Below, one piece after another: positions 28,122 to 37,284 of a stretch of 64,000 nt of DNA. The notes under the pieces were generated by a model, which saw only the letters and a list, made by a program, of their open reading frames with translations, had not been told where the DNA came from and searched no databases. The position numbers were made by a program, and so were the translations under genes. Origin of the DNA: Enterococcus sp. DIV2402 (GTDB lineage Bacteria > Bacillota > Bacilli > Lactobacillales > Enterococcaceae); assembly GCF_017426705.2 (NCBI RefSeq), contig NZ_CP147251.1, positions 1,836,501 to 1,900,500 on the forward strand, given 5' to 3'. How positions within the stretch are numbered: position 1 is the first letter of the stretch; every line of letters starts with the position of its first letter.

Positions 28122-29222
28122 ATGGAAAAAATCAAAGCATTAAATCTTAAAGGGCATTTGTTAACAGCAATCTCTTATTTGATTCCAATTGTGTGTGGAG
28201 CAGGTTTTCTAATTGCTATTGGAATGGGATTCGGTGGTACTAGCCAAGGGCAATTGGTACTAGGAGAATTTACGATTTGGGATGCATTAGCAACGATGGG
28301 TGGTGCAGGTTTAGGACTGTTACCAGTTGTTATTGCAACAGGAATTTCTTATTCAATTGCCGCTAAACCGGGAATTGCGCCAGGTTTCATTGTCGGATTA
28401 ACAGCCAATGCTATTGGTGCAGGATTTATTGGTGGGATCATTGGTGGTTTCATCGCAGGTTATCTAGTTGGATTTATTTTAAAATATTTCAAAGTTCCTA
28501 AATGGGCGAAAGGGTTAATGCCTACTTTAATTATTCCATTCTTTGCTTCGATTATTGGCGGATTAATTATGGTTTATATTATTGGTGCACCGATTACTGC
28601 CTTTACAGATATGTTAACAGGATTTCTTAATGGCCTAGGCTCATCTTCATTACTAGTATTTGGTGCAGTTATTGGTTTATTAAGTGGTGTCGATTATGGT
28701 GGTCCTATCAATAAAACAGTTTTCGCGTTTGTTTTAACGATGCAAGCAGAAGGGTTGAATGGTCCGATTACGGCTTTGCAATTAGTGAATACAGCTACGC
28801 CAATCGGTTTTGGTCTAGCGTTTTTCATTGCGAAGTTATTTAGAAAAAATATCTATACAACATTAGAAGTTGAGACATTGAAATCAGCCGTACCAATGGG
28901 CGTTATCAATATTGTAGAAGGTGTTATTCCTATTGTAATGAATGACATTGTTCGTTGCTTAATTGCTACAGCTATTGGTGGTGCAGCAGGTGGTGCCACA
29001 ACTATGATTTTAGGCGCAGATGCAACAGTTCCATTTGGTGGTGTCTTAATGCTGCCAACGATGTCGCGTCCTTGGACAGGTGCTGTTGCAATATTGGTGA
29101 ATGTAGTAGTAACAGCAGTTGTGTTAGCAGTAATAAAAAAAGACGTGCCAGCAGAAGAAGCAGATGTACAAATGGAGCTTGAAGAAGAAGAAATTGATTT
29201 AGATGATATTCAAATTTTTTAA
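28122..29222 (+). CDS. PTS fructose-family EIIC
   Basis: A 366-residue EIIC with about nine or ten membrane helices. The Fru-family motifs GGFIAGYLVGFILKY, DYGGPINKTVFAF and GVINIVEGVIPIVMNDI are visible. A highly acidic tail (EEEEIDLDD) ends the protein. With the separate EIIA and EIIB it forms a complete sugar PTS. The epimerase that follows suggests D-allulose (psicose) as the sugar. Confidence 0.92.
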   Translation: MEKIKALNLKGHLLTAISYLIPIVCGAGFLIAIGMGFGGTSQGQLVLGEFTIWDALATMGGAGLGLLPVVIATGISYSIAAKPGIAPGFIVGLTANAIGAGFIGGIIGGFIAGYLVGFILKYFKVPKWAKGLMPTLIIPFFASIIGGLIMVYIIGAPITAFTDMLTGFLNGLGSSSLLVFGAVIGLLSGVDYGGPINKTVFAFVLTMQAEGLNGPITALQLVNTATPIGFGLAFFIAKLFRKNIYTTLEVETLKSAVPMGVINIVEGVIPIVMNDIVRCLIATAIGGAAGGATTMILGADATVPFGGVLMLPTMSRPWTGAVAILVNVVVTAVVLAVIKKDVPAEEADVQMELEEEEIDLDDIQIF

Positions 29223-29252
29223 GAGTAACAGAAGTAGAAGGGAAGAATTATT

Positions 29253-29942
29253 TTGAATAAAGTAGAATTTTCACCGTCATTAATGACAATGGATTTAGAC
29301 AAATTTAAAGAACAAATTACTTTTTTAAACAATCATGTAGATTCGTATCATATTGATATTATGGATGGACACTATGTTCCCAATATTACTTTATCTCCTT
29401 GGTTTATTGAAGAAGTTCGTAAAATTAGTGATTTACCAATGTCGGCTCATCTAATGGTTAAAGATCAAAGCTTTTGGGTGCAACAATTAATTGATATGAA
29501 GTGCGAATGGATTTGTATGCATGCTGAATTATTAGATGGTTTAGCTTTTCGTCTAATTGATCAAATTCATGATGCTGGTTTAAAAGCAGGAGTTGTTTTA
29601 AATCCAGAAACACCGATTGAAGCTATTTTCCCGTATATTGAATTAGTTGATAAAATCACTATCATGACGATTGACCCAGGATTTGCTGGACAACGTTTTA
29701 TTGAAAGTACGTTAGATAAAATTGTTGATTTAAGAAAATTACGTGAAGAAAAAGGTTATCAGTATCTAATTGAAATGGATGGTTCTTCAAATAGAAAATC
29801 ATTTAAGCGTATTGATGCTGCAGGGCCAGATGTTTATATTGTGGGACGAAGCGGGTTATTTGGATTAGATGAAAGTATTGAAAAATCTTGGGAAATCATG
29901 AGCAAAGATTATAAAGATATGACTGGAAAAGTGATTTCATAA
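29253..29942 (+). CDS. alsE: D-allulose-6-phosphate 3-epimerase
   Basis: A 229-residue TIM-barrel enzyme that converts D-allulose 6-phosphate to fructose 6-phosphate. It resembles E. coli AlsE rather than ribulose-phosphate epimerase: SPSLMTMDLDKFKEQI at the start, HIDIMDGHYVPN with metal-binding His and Asp, MTIDPGFAGQRF (Rpe proteins usually have VNPGFGGQ), EMDGS, and a C-terminal SGLFG. TTG 29253 follows GAAGGGA. It is in line with the PTS genes and precedes transketolase. Ribulose-5-phosphate as substrate remains possible given the transketolase. Confidence 0.85.
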   Translation: MNKVEFSPSLMTMDLDKFKEQITFLNNHVDSYHIDIMDGHYVPNITLSPWFIEEVRKISDLPMSAHLMVKDQSFWVQQLIDMKCEWICMHAELLDGLAFRLIDQIHDAGLKAGVVLNPETPIEAIFPYIELVDKITIMTIDPGFAGQRFIESTLDKIVDLRKLREEKGYQYLIEMDGSSNRKSFKRIDAAGPDVYIVGRSGLFGLDESIEKSWEIMSKDYKDMTGKVIS

Positions 29943-29951
29943 ATAAAAAAT

Positions 29952-29987
29952 AAAAGAGGCTGAGATAGTAAATTCAAGCCTCTTTTC
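29952..29987 (+). terminator. Hairpin between alsE and tkt
   Basis: Perfect stem AAAAGAGGCT / AGCCTCTTTT followed only by TTTT-CTGG and then the tkt ribosome site. It may terminate weakly, so tkt could be co-transcribed in part, or act as an mRNA processing barrier. Confidence 0.65.
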
Positions 29988-30001
29988 TGGAGGTAAATGC
30001 A

Positions 30002-31996
30002 ATGTTTGATAAAATTGATCAACTTGGTGTTGATACGCTACGTACATTGAGTATTGATGCGGTACAAAAAGCAAATTCGGGACATCCAGGACTACCAATG
30101 GGGGCTGCACCAATGGCCTACGCATTATGGACAAAATATTTGAAAGTAAATCCAAAAACTTCTCGTAATTGGGTCGATCGTGATCGTTTTTTGCTTTCGG
30201 CAGGACATGGTTCAGCGTTATTATATAGCTTATTGCATTGCGCAGGTTATGATGTAACGACCGATGATTTGAAAAACTTCCGTCAATGGGATAGCCGTAC
30301 ACCAGGGCATCCAGAAGTTGGCCATACAGATGGCGTCGAAGCAACGACTGGACCACTGGGACAAGGGATTGCCATGGCAGTCGGAATGGCAATGGCTGAA
30401 GCTCATTTAGCTGCAACTTATAATCGTGACCAATTCAACGTGGTGGATCATTATACTTATGCTCTTTGTGGTGACGGTGATTTGATGGAGGGTGTTTCTC
30501 AAGAAGCGGCATCAATGGCTGGTCACATGAAATTAGATAAATTAATTGTATTATATGATTCAAATGATATTTCCTTAGACGGACCAACTTCTAAAGCCTT
30601 CACTGAAAACGTCGGACAACGTTTTGAAGCTTACGGTTGGCAACATATTTTAGTAGAAGAAGGAACAGATTTAGAAGTGATTTCTAAAGCGATTGAAGAA
30701 GCGCAAGCAGAAACAGACAAACCAACACTGATTGAAGTGAAAACAGTTATCGGTTTTGGTGCACCAAATGCTGGTACCTCTTCTGTACACGGTGCACCGT
30801 TAGGAGTAGAAGGCATTCAAGCAGCGAAAAAAGCCTACGGCTGGGAGTATCCTGAATTTGCTGTACCTGAAGAAGTTGCAGCACGTTTTAAAGAAACAAT
30901 GGTCGACAAAGGTGCTGAGTATGAAGCCGCTTGGAATGAATTATTTGCAGCATACGAAACCGCTTATCCAGAATTAGCCAACCAATTCAACCAAGCTTTT
31001 GCCGGAGAATTGCCAGAAAATTGGGAAGCAGAATTACCAACTTATGAAGTGGGATCAAGTCAAGCTAGCCGTGTGTCAAGTAAAGACATGATTCAAGCGT
31101 TATCAAAAGCTGTCCCTAGTTTATGGGGTGGTTCAGCCGATCTATCTGCCTCAAACAATACGATGGTCGCTGCTGAAAAAGATTTCGAACCCGGACAATA
31201 CGAAGGCCGTAATATTTGGTTTGGTGTTCGTGAATTTGCGATGGCAGCTGCGATGAACGGGATTCAATTACATGGTGGCACACATGTCTATGGCGGAACA
31301 TTCTTCGTTTTCGTTGATTACTTACGTCCAGCGGTACGTTTGTCAGCGATTCAAAATATTCCCGTTACTTACGTGTTAACACACGACTCTGTAGCAGTTG
31401 GGGAAGATGGACCAACCCATGAACCAGTAGAACAATTATCTAGCTTACGTAGTATGCCAAATGTGCAAGTGATTCGTCCAGCGGATGGGAATGAAACACG
31501 TGCCGCTTGGAAATTAGCCATGACATCAGCGGATAAACCAACTGTTTTAGTATTAAGTCGTCAAAACTTACCAGTCATTGAAGGGACAAAAGAAAATGCC
31601 GATGAAAATGTAGCCAAAGGTGGGTATGTCATTTCGGCTCAAAAAGGAGACAAACCAGAAGGTATTTTAATTGCGACTGGTTCAGAAGTCAACTTAGCTG
31701 TGGAAGCACAAAAAGTGCTAGCTGAAGAAGGAATTGACGTATCGGTTGTTTCTTTACCAAGTTTTGATTTGTTTGACGCACAATCAGATGAGTACAAAGC
31801 TTCTGTTTTAGTTCCAGGCGTGAAAAAACGTGTGGCAATTGAAGCAGGTTCTTCATTTGGTTGGGCAAAATATGTGAAATGCCATGGAAAAACCATTACG
31901 ATTGATCATTTTGGTGCATCTGCCCCTGGTGATAAAGTCTTAGCTGAATTTGGCTTCACTGTTGAAAATGTTGTAAATACATTTAAATCAATTTAA
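30002..31996 (+). CDS. tkt: Transketolase
   Basis: A 664-residue, full-length thiamine-diphosphate enzyme of the non-oxidative pentose phosphate pathway, moving two-carbon units between sugar phosphates. Landmarks are [27 protein letters not shown], the ThDP/metal motif [18 protein letters not shown]...[10 protein letters not shown], and the pyrimidine-domain [18 protein letters not shown] 30002 lies behind TGGAGGTAAATGCA. It is the last gene in line with the allulose-type operon. In a house-keeping role it would be needed for pentose metabolism; whether this is the only tkt in the genome cannot be seen. Confidence 0.96.
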   Translation: MFDKIDQLGVDTLRTLSIDAVQKANSGHPGLPMGAAPMAYALWTKYLKVNPKTSRNWVDRDRFLLSAGHGSALLYSLLHCAGYDVTTDDLKNFRQWDSRTPGHPEVGHTDGVEATTGPLGQGIAMAVGMAMAEAHLAATYNRDQFNVVDHYTYALCGDGDLMEGVSQEAASMAGHMKLDKLIVLYDSNDISLDGPTSKAFTENVGQRFEAYGWQHILVEEGTDLEVISKAIEEAQAETDKPTLIEVKTVIGFGAPNAGTSSVHGAPLGVEGIQAAKKAYGWEYPEFAVPEEVAARFKETMVDKGAEYEAAWNELFAAYETAYPELANQFNQAFAGELPENWEAELPTYEVGSSQASRVSSKDMIQALSKAVPSLWGGSADLSASNNTMVAAEKDFEPGQYEGRNIWFGVREFAMAAAMNGIQLHGGTHVYGGTFFVFVDYLRPAVRLSAIQNIPVTYVLTHDSVAVGEDGPTHEPVEQLSSLRSMPNVQVIRPADGNETRAAWKLAMTSADKPTVLVLSRQNLPVIEGTKENADENVAKGGYVISAQKGDKPEGILIATGSEVNLAVEAQKVLAEEGIDVSVVSLPSFDLFDAQSDEYKASVLVPGVKKRVAIEAGSSFGWAKYVKCHGKTITIDHFGASAPGDKVLAEFGFTVENVVNTFKSI

Positions 31997-32002
31997 AATA
32001 AA

Positions 32003-32041
32003 AAAACAGGTGTATTCAAAATTTTGAATACACCTGTTTAA
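32003..32041. terminator. Bidirectional terminator between tkt and the FAD reductase
   Basis: Perfect self-complementary AACAGGTGTATTCAAAA / TTTTGAATACACCTGTT with A and T runs on the two sides. It serves two convergent genes. Confidence 0.9.
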
Positions 32042-32043
32042 AT

Positions 32044-32763
32044 TTATTTAGCATTTTCACCAACTGGCAAAAAATCAGGCAACTGATGTGCATGTTTATC
32101 TAACATAATTTGTTCAGATGTAATTCCTTGTTCCTGTAATACAGCAATTGTTTGTACAAGAAATTCATCACTACCTACTACATAATACAGTCCAGTTTTA
32201 TCTGTGGCTAATTCTTTTACTTGCTCATAATAGGCTGGACGGTTGTTTACGAATTCTGCATGGAAATTTTTATCTGGATTTGTATGGAAGATATCTGTAA
32301 ATAAATAATCACCAGAAGAATCAATATTTAAAGAATGGATTTGGGCTACTTGATCTGTATCTGCAAGATAATCTAAAACAAGAGGACGAAAAGTAGCGAT
32401 ACCAACGCCCGCTGAAAGAAGATAAATATTTTTATTTTCTCTTTTTAAGGGAACATGTGTATGTGTTTTAAAAAGAGCAACTTCTTCGCCAACAGTAATA
32501 TGTTTCAAAATAGTTTTAAATTCTGAAGCTTGTTCTTTAATACGAGTGGTAATACCAACGCCTTGTTCATTTGGTAATGTAGAGATTGACATATGACGTA
32601 CGAGACTACGATTTGGTTTTTCTCCAATATTAAATCCTTTTAATGCTAGATGTAGATGTGATCCTTCCTGCCAAGTATAATCTTTCGGGCAATCTAATAG
32701 GAATGTTTTTACTTCGGGCGTTTCTTCAATAATTTGATTAATTTTTGTCCAATAAATTTGCAT
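32044..32763 (-). CDS. FAD-dependent ferredoxin-reductase-like protein (iron reductase candidate)
   Basis: A 239-residue two-domain FNR-type flavoprotein. The FAD-binding barrel has the RHMSIS motif near residue 57, and the NAD(P) domain has GVGIATFRP near 119 and YYVVGSDEFL near 193. No 2Fe-2S centre is visible. It overlaps the siderophore-esterase gene by one base and shares its Fur-box promoter. The likely job is reduction of ferric siderophore iron in the cytoplasm. The enzyme family is clear; the substrate comes from context. Confidence 0.8.
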   Translation of the reverse strand: MQIYWTKINQIIEETPEVKTFLLDCPKDYTWQEGSHLHLALKGFNIGEKPNRSLVRHMSISTLPNEQGVGITTRIKEQASEFKTILKHITVGEEVALFKTHTHVPLKRENKNIYLLSAGVGIATFRPLVLDYLADTDQVAQIHSLNIDSSGDYLFTDIFHTNPDKNFHAEFVNNRPAYYEQVKELATDKTGLYYVVGSDEFLVQTIAVLQEQGITSEQIMLDKHAHQLPDFLPVGENAK

Positions 32764-33554
32764 TAGTTCGTCTCCTTTGATTGTTCAATTTTTCCATAAA
32801 GCCAGTGTAAGGCGCTGATAAAATGTGGGCTAAAGAAATAGACATCGTGTGTGCCTTCTGGATGAGTTTCTAATAATAATTGAGAAGGTGGAAAGCCTTC
32901 TTTTTTTAACGCATTATACGCTTGGTTAGTGTAAGCAACCATGTGTTTTTGCGCACTGTCACGATAGATTCCTTCTAATGCGCCTACATAAAGATACATT
33001 TGATGTTTTTCACGAGAGATTGCTGGTTTTTGATAGTTATTTTCTAAGCGAGTTATTGTTTCACCTTGCAGATATCGTAAAACATCTTCATACCAAAATG
33101 ATGCAGATAAAATAATATATTTATGAAATGTTTCAGGATAATAATAAGAAGCAAAAACAGAAACTAAACCTCCAAATGAACAGCCAGCAATCGCTGTGTA
33201 TTCAGGGATTGGGTTTGTTGCATAGGTTGTATCGATAAATGGTTTGATTTTATGCACTAACGTATGTAGATACTCTTTTGCTTTACCACCAGGTGTTGGT
33301 TGATTAGGGAAAAGAGGAGCCATTGTCCATGGTGTATAGTCATCATTTCGGTCAATTGGATCAATTCCTACAATAATTATTGGTTCTATTTTTTCAGTAA
33401 TAATTAAATGGTCAATATAATTTAATGCCTGTTTTGCAGCATTGCCACCATCGTGCATATAAATTGTGGGATATTTTTTTGTTTCATCATAATCCGTCGG
33501 TAAGACAATGGTCACATGATACCCATGGATTTTTTCAGTTTTAATTTGTATCAA
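32763..33554 (-). CDS. Siderophore-esterase-like alpha/beta hydrolase
   Basis: A 263-residue enterochelin-esterase-family hydrolase. Nucleophile motif AGCSFGGL lies near residue 137, an oxyanion stretch YMHDGG near 36, and the catalytic His in EGTHDVYFF near the end. I chose the TTG at 33554, seven bases after TAGGAGGT; the long upstream extension to 33692 covers the Fur box and cannot be coding. It would open a catecholate siderophore or similar ester after import. The downstream reductase and divergent FecCD-type transporter support an iron role. Confidence 0.83.
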   Translation of the reverse strand: MIQIKTEKIHGYHVTIVLPTDYDETKKYPTIYMHDGGNAAKQALNYIDHLIITEKIEPIIIVGIDPIDRNDDYTPWTMAPLFPNQPTPGGKAKEYLHTLVHKIKPFIDTTYATNPIPEYTAIAGCSFGGLVSVFASYYYPETFHKYIILSASFWYEDVLRYLQGETITRLENNYQKPAISREKHQMYLYVGALEGIYRDSAQKHMVAYTNQAYNALKKEGFPPSQLLLETHPEGTHDVYFFSPHFISALHWLYGKIEQSKETN

Positions 33555-33621
33555 TCGAATACCTCCTATGCTATTCGTTTTCAATTTACCCTTGATAAAA
33601 AGAATTTCTTTCAGGTATAAT

Positions 33622-33642
33622 TGATAATGAGAATCGTTCTTG
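33622..33642. promoter_or_regulatory. Fur box in the divergent iron promoter region
   Basis: TGATAATGAGAATCGTTCTT matches the Fur consensus core GATAATGATWATCATTATC closely. It lies between the esterase and the FecCD permease, which point away from each other, so one site probably controls both. Confidence 0.85.
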
Positions 33643-33727
33643 ATTAAAATTGTAATACAAAAAATAAAAAAAGAAAGGGCCAAATAAATCATTAATCATT
33701 GAACAATCATGATTTTGAGGAAAGAGC

Positions 33728-34762
33728 ATGAAAAAATTAAGTATTTATTTTGTATTAATTGGATTAGTTGTTTTATTATTTTTTACAATTGTAATTGGTG
33801 TGAGTGTAGGAACATTACGAATACCTTTTGAGCAAACCTATACGATTTTTGTTGAAAAACTATTGAATCTAGAACCAACTAATGTAACTTATTCTGGTGT
33901 TGTCTGGAAAATCCGCATGCCACGTGTTTTGATGGGAGTTGTCGTGGGCGCAGGATTATCTCTTTGCGGTATTATCATGCAAGCGGTGGTTCAAAATCCT
34001 TTAGCAGAGCCGTTTTTATTAGGAATTTCGGCTGGTGGTTATTTAGGGGCAACTATGTTTATTATTTTAGGTAGTGGAATTTTGGGAATAGTCAGTGGCT
34101 TTGGCTTAGCTTTTACAGCATTTATCGGCGCATTGAGTGCAGCGATTTGTGTATTGTTTCTGTCTTCCTTTAGAAGCAGTATGACGACTACAAAATTGAT
34201 TTTATCGGGAACGATTGTCAATGCGTTGTTTACAGCGATTGCGAACTTCATTATCGTTTTTTCAGGAACAGATAATACCATTGCTCGTGTAACGTACTGG
34301 ACGATGGGTTCGTTATCTTCGGCGAAATGGGACAATCTATTGCTGCCAGCAATTGCAGTTTGCCTAGTGACTATTTATTTTTCAACACAATATCGTACCC
34401 TCAATGCGATGTTGCAAGGAGAAGAAATTGCCATAACGTTAGGAATTCGTTTGAATTTTTATCGGAAAGTATATACGATTTTAGTCGCACTCTTAACAGG
34501 TATTTTAGTGGCTACTTGTGGAATTATTGGTTTTGTTGGTTTAGTCATCCCTCACATTTCCAGAGCTTTAGTAGGGCCGGACCATCGAAAATTAATTCCA
34601 GTCGCGGTTTTAATCGGGAGTACCTTTTTAGTTGCAGTGGATATTTTAGCTAGAACATTGATTGAAAACAATGAATTGCCAATTGGAATTTTTACAGCGA
34701 TTGTTGGAGCGCCTTTTTTTGCGTTTATTATCATTCGTAAAGATTACCAATTCAAAGAATGA
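33728..34762 (+). CDS. FecCD-family iron(III)-siderophore ABC permease
   Basis: A 344-residue permease with about ten membrane helices. Family motifs are RMPRVLMGVVVGAGLSL...QAVVQNPLAEPFLLGIS near residue 62, and GFVGLVIPHISRAL...PDHR near 275, the ATPase-coupling loop. Only one permease gene is present, so it should form a homodimer, unlike FhuBG pairs. It starts behind GAGGAAAGAGC, under the Fur box at 33622. The ATPase and binding protein follow. Confidence 0.93.
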   Translation: MKKLSIYFVLIGLVVLLFFTIVIGVSVGTLRIPFEQTYTIFVEKLLNLEPTNVTYSGVVWKIRMPRVLMGVVVGAGLSLCGIIMQAVVQNPLAEPFLLGISAGGYLGATMFIILGSGILGIVSGFGLAFTAFIGALSAAICVLFLSSFRSSMTTTKLILSGTIVNALFTAIANFIIVFSGTDNTIARVTYWTMGSLSSAKWDNLLLPAIAVCLVTIYFSTQYRTLNAMLQGEEIAITLGIRLNFYRKVYTILVALLTGILVATCGIIGFVGLVIPHISRALVGPDHRKLIPVAVLIGSTFLVAVDILARTLIENNELPIGIFTAIVGAPFFAFIIIRKDYQFKE

Positions 34763-34773
34763 GGGATAAATGA

Positions 34774-35538
34774 ATGGATTTAACAGTTGAAAATATAGAA
34801 GTTTTTCTAGGCACTAAAAAAATTATCAACGGTATTGATTTACAAGTGGCAAATCATTCTTTTACCGCTTTGCTTGGTCCAAATGGGAGTGGCAAATCTA
34901 CGTTATTAAAGTCAGTGTACCGTGTTTTAGAACCTAAAAGTGGAACGATTTATTTAGATGATTTAAAACTGAAACAAATACCTACCAAAGAAATTGCCCA
35001 GCGGATGTCTGTAGTTTCTCAATTTCAAAGTAATAGTTTTGATTTCACTGTGAAGGAAATTGTGTTGATGGGACGGACGCCACATCTACGAGCATTAGAA
35101 AAAGAAAGTTCTTTGGATTACCAACTGGTGGATGAAGCTTTAGAAAAAACTGGATTATATGACTTAAAGGATCGAACCATTTCAAAACTATCTGGAGGAG
35201 AAAAGCAACGAGTCTCACTGGCGCGAGCGATTGTTCAAAATCCGACATTGATGATTTTAGATGAACCTAGTAATCATTTAGATATCAAATATCAACTAGA
35301 AATTCTTCGAGTAATTAAGAAACTTGGAGTGAATGCACTAGCAGCGTTACATGATATTTCATTAGCTGCTCAATTTTGTGATTATATTTATTTTATTAAG
35401 GAAGGAGAAATTAAATATCATGGGAGCCCTAAGGAAGTGATAACCAAAGAAATTATTAAAGATATTTATGAAGTTGATTGTGAGGTTTATGAAGACTCAA
35501 AAACGCACAATATATTGATAAGTTATTACACATCATAA
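34774..35538 (+). CDS. Iron-siderophore ABC transporter ATPase
   Basis: A 254-residue FecE/FhuC-type ATPase. Walker A LLGPNGSGKSTLL at about residue 33, signature LSGGEKQRVSLARA near 135, Walker B LMILDEPSNHLD and the H-loop AALHDISLA are all present. It begins 11 bases after the permease and powers it on the inner face of the membrane. Confidence 0.95.
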   Translation: MDLTVENIEVFLGTKKIINGIDLQVANHSFTALLGPNGSGKSTLLKSVYRVLEPKSGTIYLDDLKLKQIPTKEIAQRMSVVSQFQSNSFDFTVKEIVLMGRTPHLRALEKESSLDYQLVDEALEKTGLYDLKDRTISKLSGGEKQRVSLARAIVQNPTLMILDEPSNHLDIKYQLEILRVIKKLGVNALAALHDISLAAQFCDYIYFIKEGEIKYHGSPKEVITKEIIKDIYEVDCEVYEDSKTHNILISYYTS

Positions 35539-35554
35539 AAAAGGAGAGAATACA

Positions 35555-36598
35555 ATGAACAAACGAATATTAGGTATTACGACAGCTACATTCGCCACCT
35601 TATTTTTATTAACAGCTTGCAGTCCAAAAGAGGAAGGAAGCACTGAAACAACTACATCTACAACTGCGGTACAGACTGAATCAAACGAAACTGTTTATCC
35701 ATTAGAGATTGAAGTGACTGATTCAGAAGGAAACACACATATCCAAACATTTGAACAAGCACCAGAGCGTATTGTGACAAATAATTTGTCTTCGATTGAA
35801 ATTTTATTAGAATTAGGTTTGAAAGATAAAATTGTGGGTATTACCCAACCAGATAATGAAGTCACGGGTGAATTTGCAGATGATGTGAAAGATTTAGATG
35901 TTATCGGGGATAAAATGACTGTTTCAAAAGAAACGATTGCAGGTTATACACCGGATATTGTTGTCGGACGAGAAATGGCTTTTAATGATGAATCGATTGG
36001 TTCTGTAGCAACGTTAAATGATTTAGGTATTCAAACCTATATTCAAACAGCAAGTAGCATGACCTCTAATCCACCATTAACCAATGTAATTGACGATGTT
36101 TTAGCATTAGGAAAAATCTTTAATGTGAATGAGCGTGCAGAAGAATACGCGAAAGAACTTGAAACACGTTATCAAACCGTAGTGGAGAAGGTACAAGCTC
36201 AAGAAGGCGATGAAACACTAACCCTATTGCCGATTGTTGCATATGATGCTTCAAAATCTTCGTTTGCAGTTTTTAATATTTCTGGGGGACTACAAAGTGA
36301 TTTATTGAAACAATTAAATGTTAAACCTGCAGTTGAAGGCAGTGTTGCTGATCCATCCTTAGAAACTATCATTAATACAAATCCAGATATTATTTTATAT
36401 GTAACGGCTGATCGTAATGCAGATTTGGATGCCAATGCAGTAGAAAGCATCAAAAACGAACCGCTGCTTAAAGAAGTCAATGCAGTGAAAGAAAATCGTA
36501 TCTATACAACAACTTATGATGATTTTATGGATTATGGTGTGCGTATTTTTGATACTCTTGAAATGCTAGGCGATCATTTATATGGAGAAAATAAATAA
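35555..36598 (+). CDS. Iron-siderophore-binding lipoprotein
   Basis: A 347-residue class III substrate-binding protein with a signal peptide and lipobox LLTACS (Cys about 22), a Thr/Ser/Glu linker to about residue 50, and two lobes of the FecB/BtuF fold (APERIVTNNLSSIEILLELG; NPDIILYVTADRN). It captures the ferric chelate and hands it to the FecCD permease. It starts behind AAAGGAGAGAA. The ligand is not known; E. faecalis-type bacteria commonly use siderophores made by others, which is background knowledge. Confidence 0.92.
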   Translation: MNKRILGITTATFATLFLLTACSPKEEGSTETTTSTTAVQTESNETVYPLEIEVTDSEGNTHIQTFEQAPERIVTNNLSSIEILLELGLKDKIVGITQPDNEVTGEFADDVKDLDVIGDKMTVSKETIAGYTPDIVVGREMAFNDESIGSVATLNDLGIQTYIQTASSMTSNPPLTNVIDDVLALGKIFNVNERAEEYAKELETRYQTVVEKVQAQEGDETLTLLPIVAYDASKSSFAVFNISGGLQSDLLKQLNVKPAVEGSVADPSLETIINTNPDIILYVTADRNADLDANAVESIKNEPLLKEVNAVKENRIYTTTYDDFMDYGVRIFDTLEMLGDHLYGENK

Positions 36599-36606
36599 CA
36601 ACTATC

Positions 36607-36706
36607 AAAAAACAACAATCTTGATTAACTATGAAGGGATCTCTCAAAGTTAGATTTTTTAGTCTAACTTTGGAGGATTTCTTCAATAAGATTGTTGTTT
36701 TTTTGT
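36607..36706 (+). terminator. Large nested hairpin terminator
   Basis: Outer arms AACAACAATCTTGATT / AATAAGATTGTTGTT enclose a second stem (GAAGGGATC... / ...GATTTCTTC with GU pairs) and an inner perfect stem AAAGTTAGA / TCTAACTTT, then TTTTTTT. About 100 bases in all. It ends the iron transporter operon. Confidence 0.8.
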
Positions 36707-36823
36707 CATGTATTTTCGTTTATACTAGATGAAATAATTTAATTTATACTGTTTTCTATAAAGTGTATGATTCGTCTTTATTAAAGAAAGAACAAAAAGT
36801 AAATAGCTAACTCCATATTAATT

Positions 36824-36866
36824 GTTGGGTTCGTATCTCATTTATTTCTAGATACGAATCTAACGA
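36824..36866 (-). terminator. Terminator of the cstR-like gene
   Basis: On the minus strand, TTAGATTCGTATCT / AGATACGAACCCAA form a stem with a short AT loop a few bases beyond the stop at 36874. The 36707-36823 stretch between the two terminators shows no gene. Confidence 0.65.
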
Positions 36867-36873
36867 TTTTTTG

Positions 36874-37134
36874 TTATTTTTTTATAATCATATTGATTGC
36901 TTGTTCCAATTTTTTTGCTTGTTCTTCAGGGTCGTTTTCGGGAGAGACAAAACAATTTTTAAGATTTTCTGCAACGATCATGCCCATTACACGGTCAATA
37001 CTAGAACGTACGGCACTTAATTGAGTCATAACATCGATACATTCTTTGTCTTCTTCAATCATTTTTTGAATTCCTCGTATTTGTCCTTCCGTTCTCCTTA
37101 AGCGATGAATGACTTTCTTTTTATCTTCTTCCAT
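36874..37134 (-). CDS. cstR: CsoR-family persulfide-sensing repressor CstR
   Basis: An 86-residue all-helical repressor of the CsoR/RcnR family. Cys residues lie at about 31 (DKECIDV) and 60 (ENLKNC). Copper sensors carry His four residues before the second Cys; here it is Asn, as in the persulfide sensor CstR. ATG 37134 follows AAAGGTGGAG; the longer frame has no ribosome site. It is divergent from a rhodanese/CoA-persulfide-reductase operon, which fixes the sulfur role. When a per- or polysulfide links its Cys pair it should leave the operators at 37171 and 37249. Confidence 0.88.
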   Translation of the reverse strand: MEEDKKKVIHRLRRTEGQIRGIQKMIEEDKECIDVMTQLSAVRSSIDRVMGMIVAENLKNCFVSPENDPEEQAKKLEQAINMIIKK

Positions 37135-37170
37135 AAATATCTCCACCTTTAAAAAGTATATTTTCTTTAA

Positions 37171-37190
37171 TATACCTCTTATGGGTATTA
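37171..37190. promoter_or_regulatory. CstR operator candidate 1
   Basis: TATACCTCTTATGGGTATTA has TATACC and GGGTAT half-sites six bases apart and lies in front of the cstR gene. It shares the pattern with 37249. Confidence 0.7.
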
Positions 37191-37220
37191 TGGTCAAATG
37201 TGAAATGTTAGAAAAAATAG

Positions 37221-37266
37221 TTGACAATCAGTTATAACCGTAGTTTAATATACCCCATAAGGTATA
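37221..37266 (+). promoter_or_regulatory. Promoter and CstR operator 2 of the persulfide operon
   Basis: TTGACA (37221) and TTTAAT (37244) are 17 bases apart. The operator dyad TATACCCCATAAGGTATA (37249-37266) begins at the end of the -10 and would cover the start of transcription. Confidence 0.72.
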
Positions 37267-37284
37267 AAAAAGAGGTGATAATCC

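Noticed and set aside
29937..30416. 159-codon minus-strand frame inside transketolase
   Set aside because: It is a shadow of the strongly conserved transketolase coding sequence and has no start signal or family likeness.
33555..33692. N-terminal extension of the siderophore esterase
   Set aside because: It would translate through the Fur box and promoter; a TTG start with a perfect ribosome site at 33554 fits the family length.
37135..37227. 31-residue extension of the CstR protein
   Set aside because: It covers an operator dyad and has no ribosome site, while ATG 37134 gives the family's usual 86 residues.
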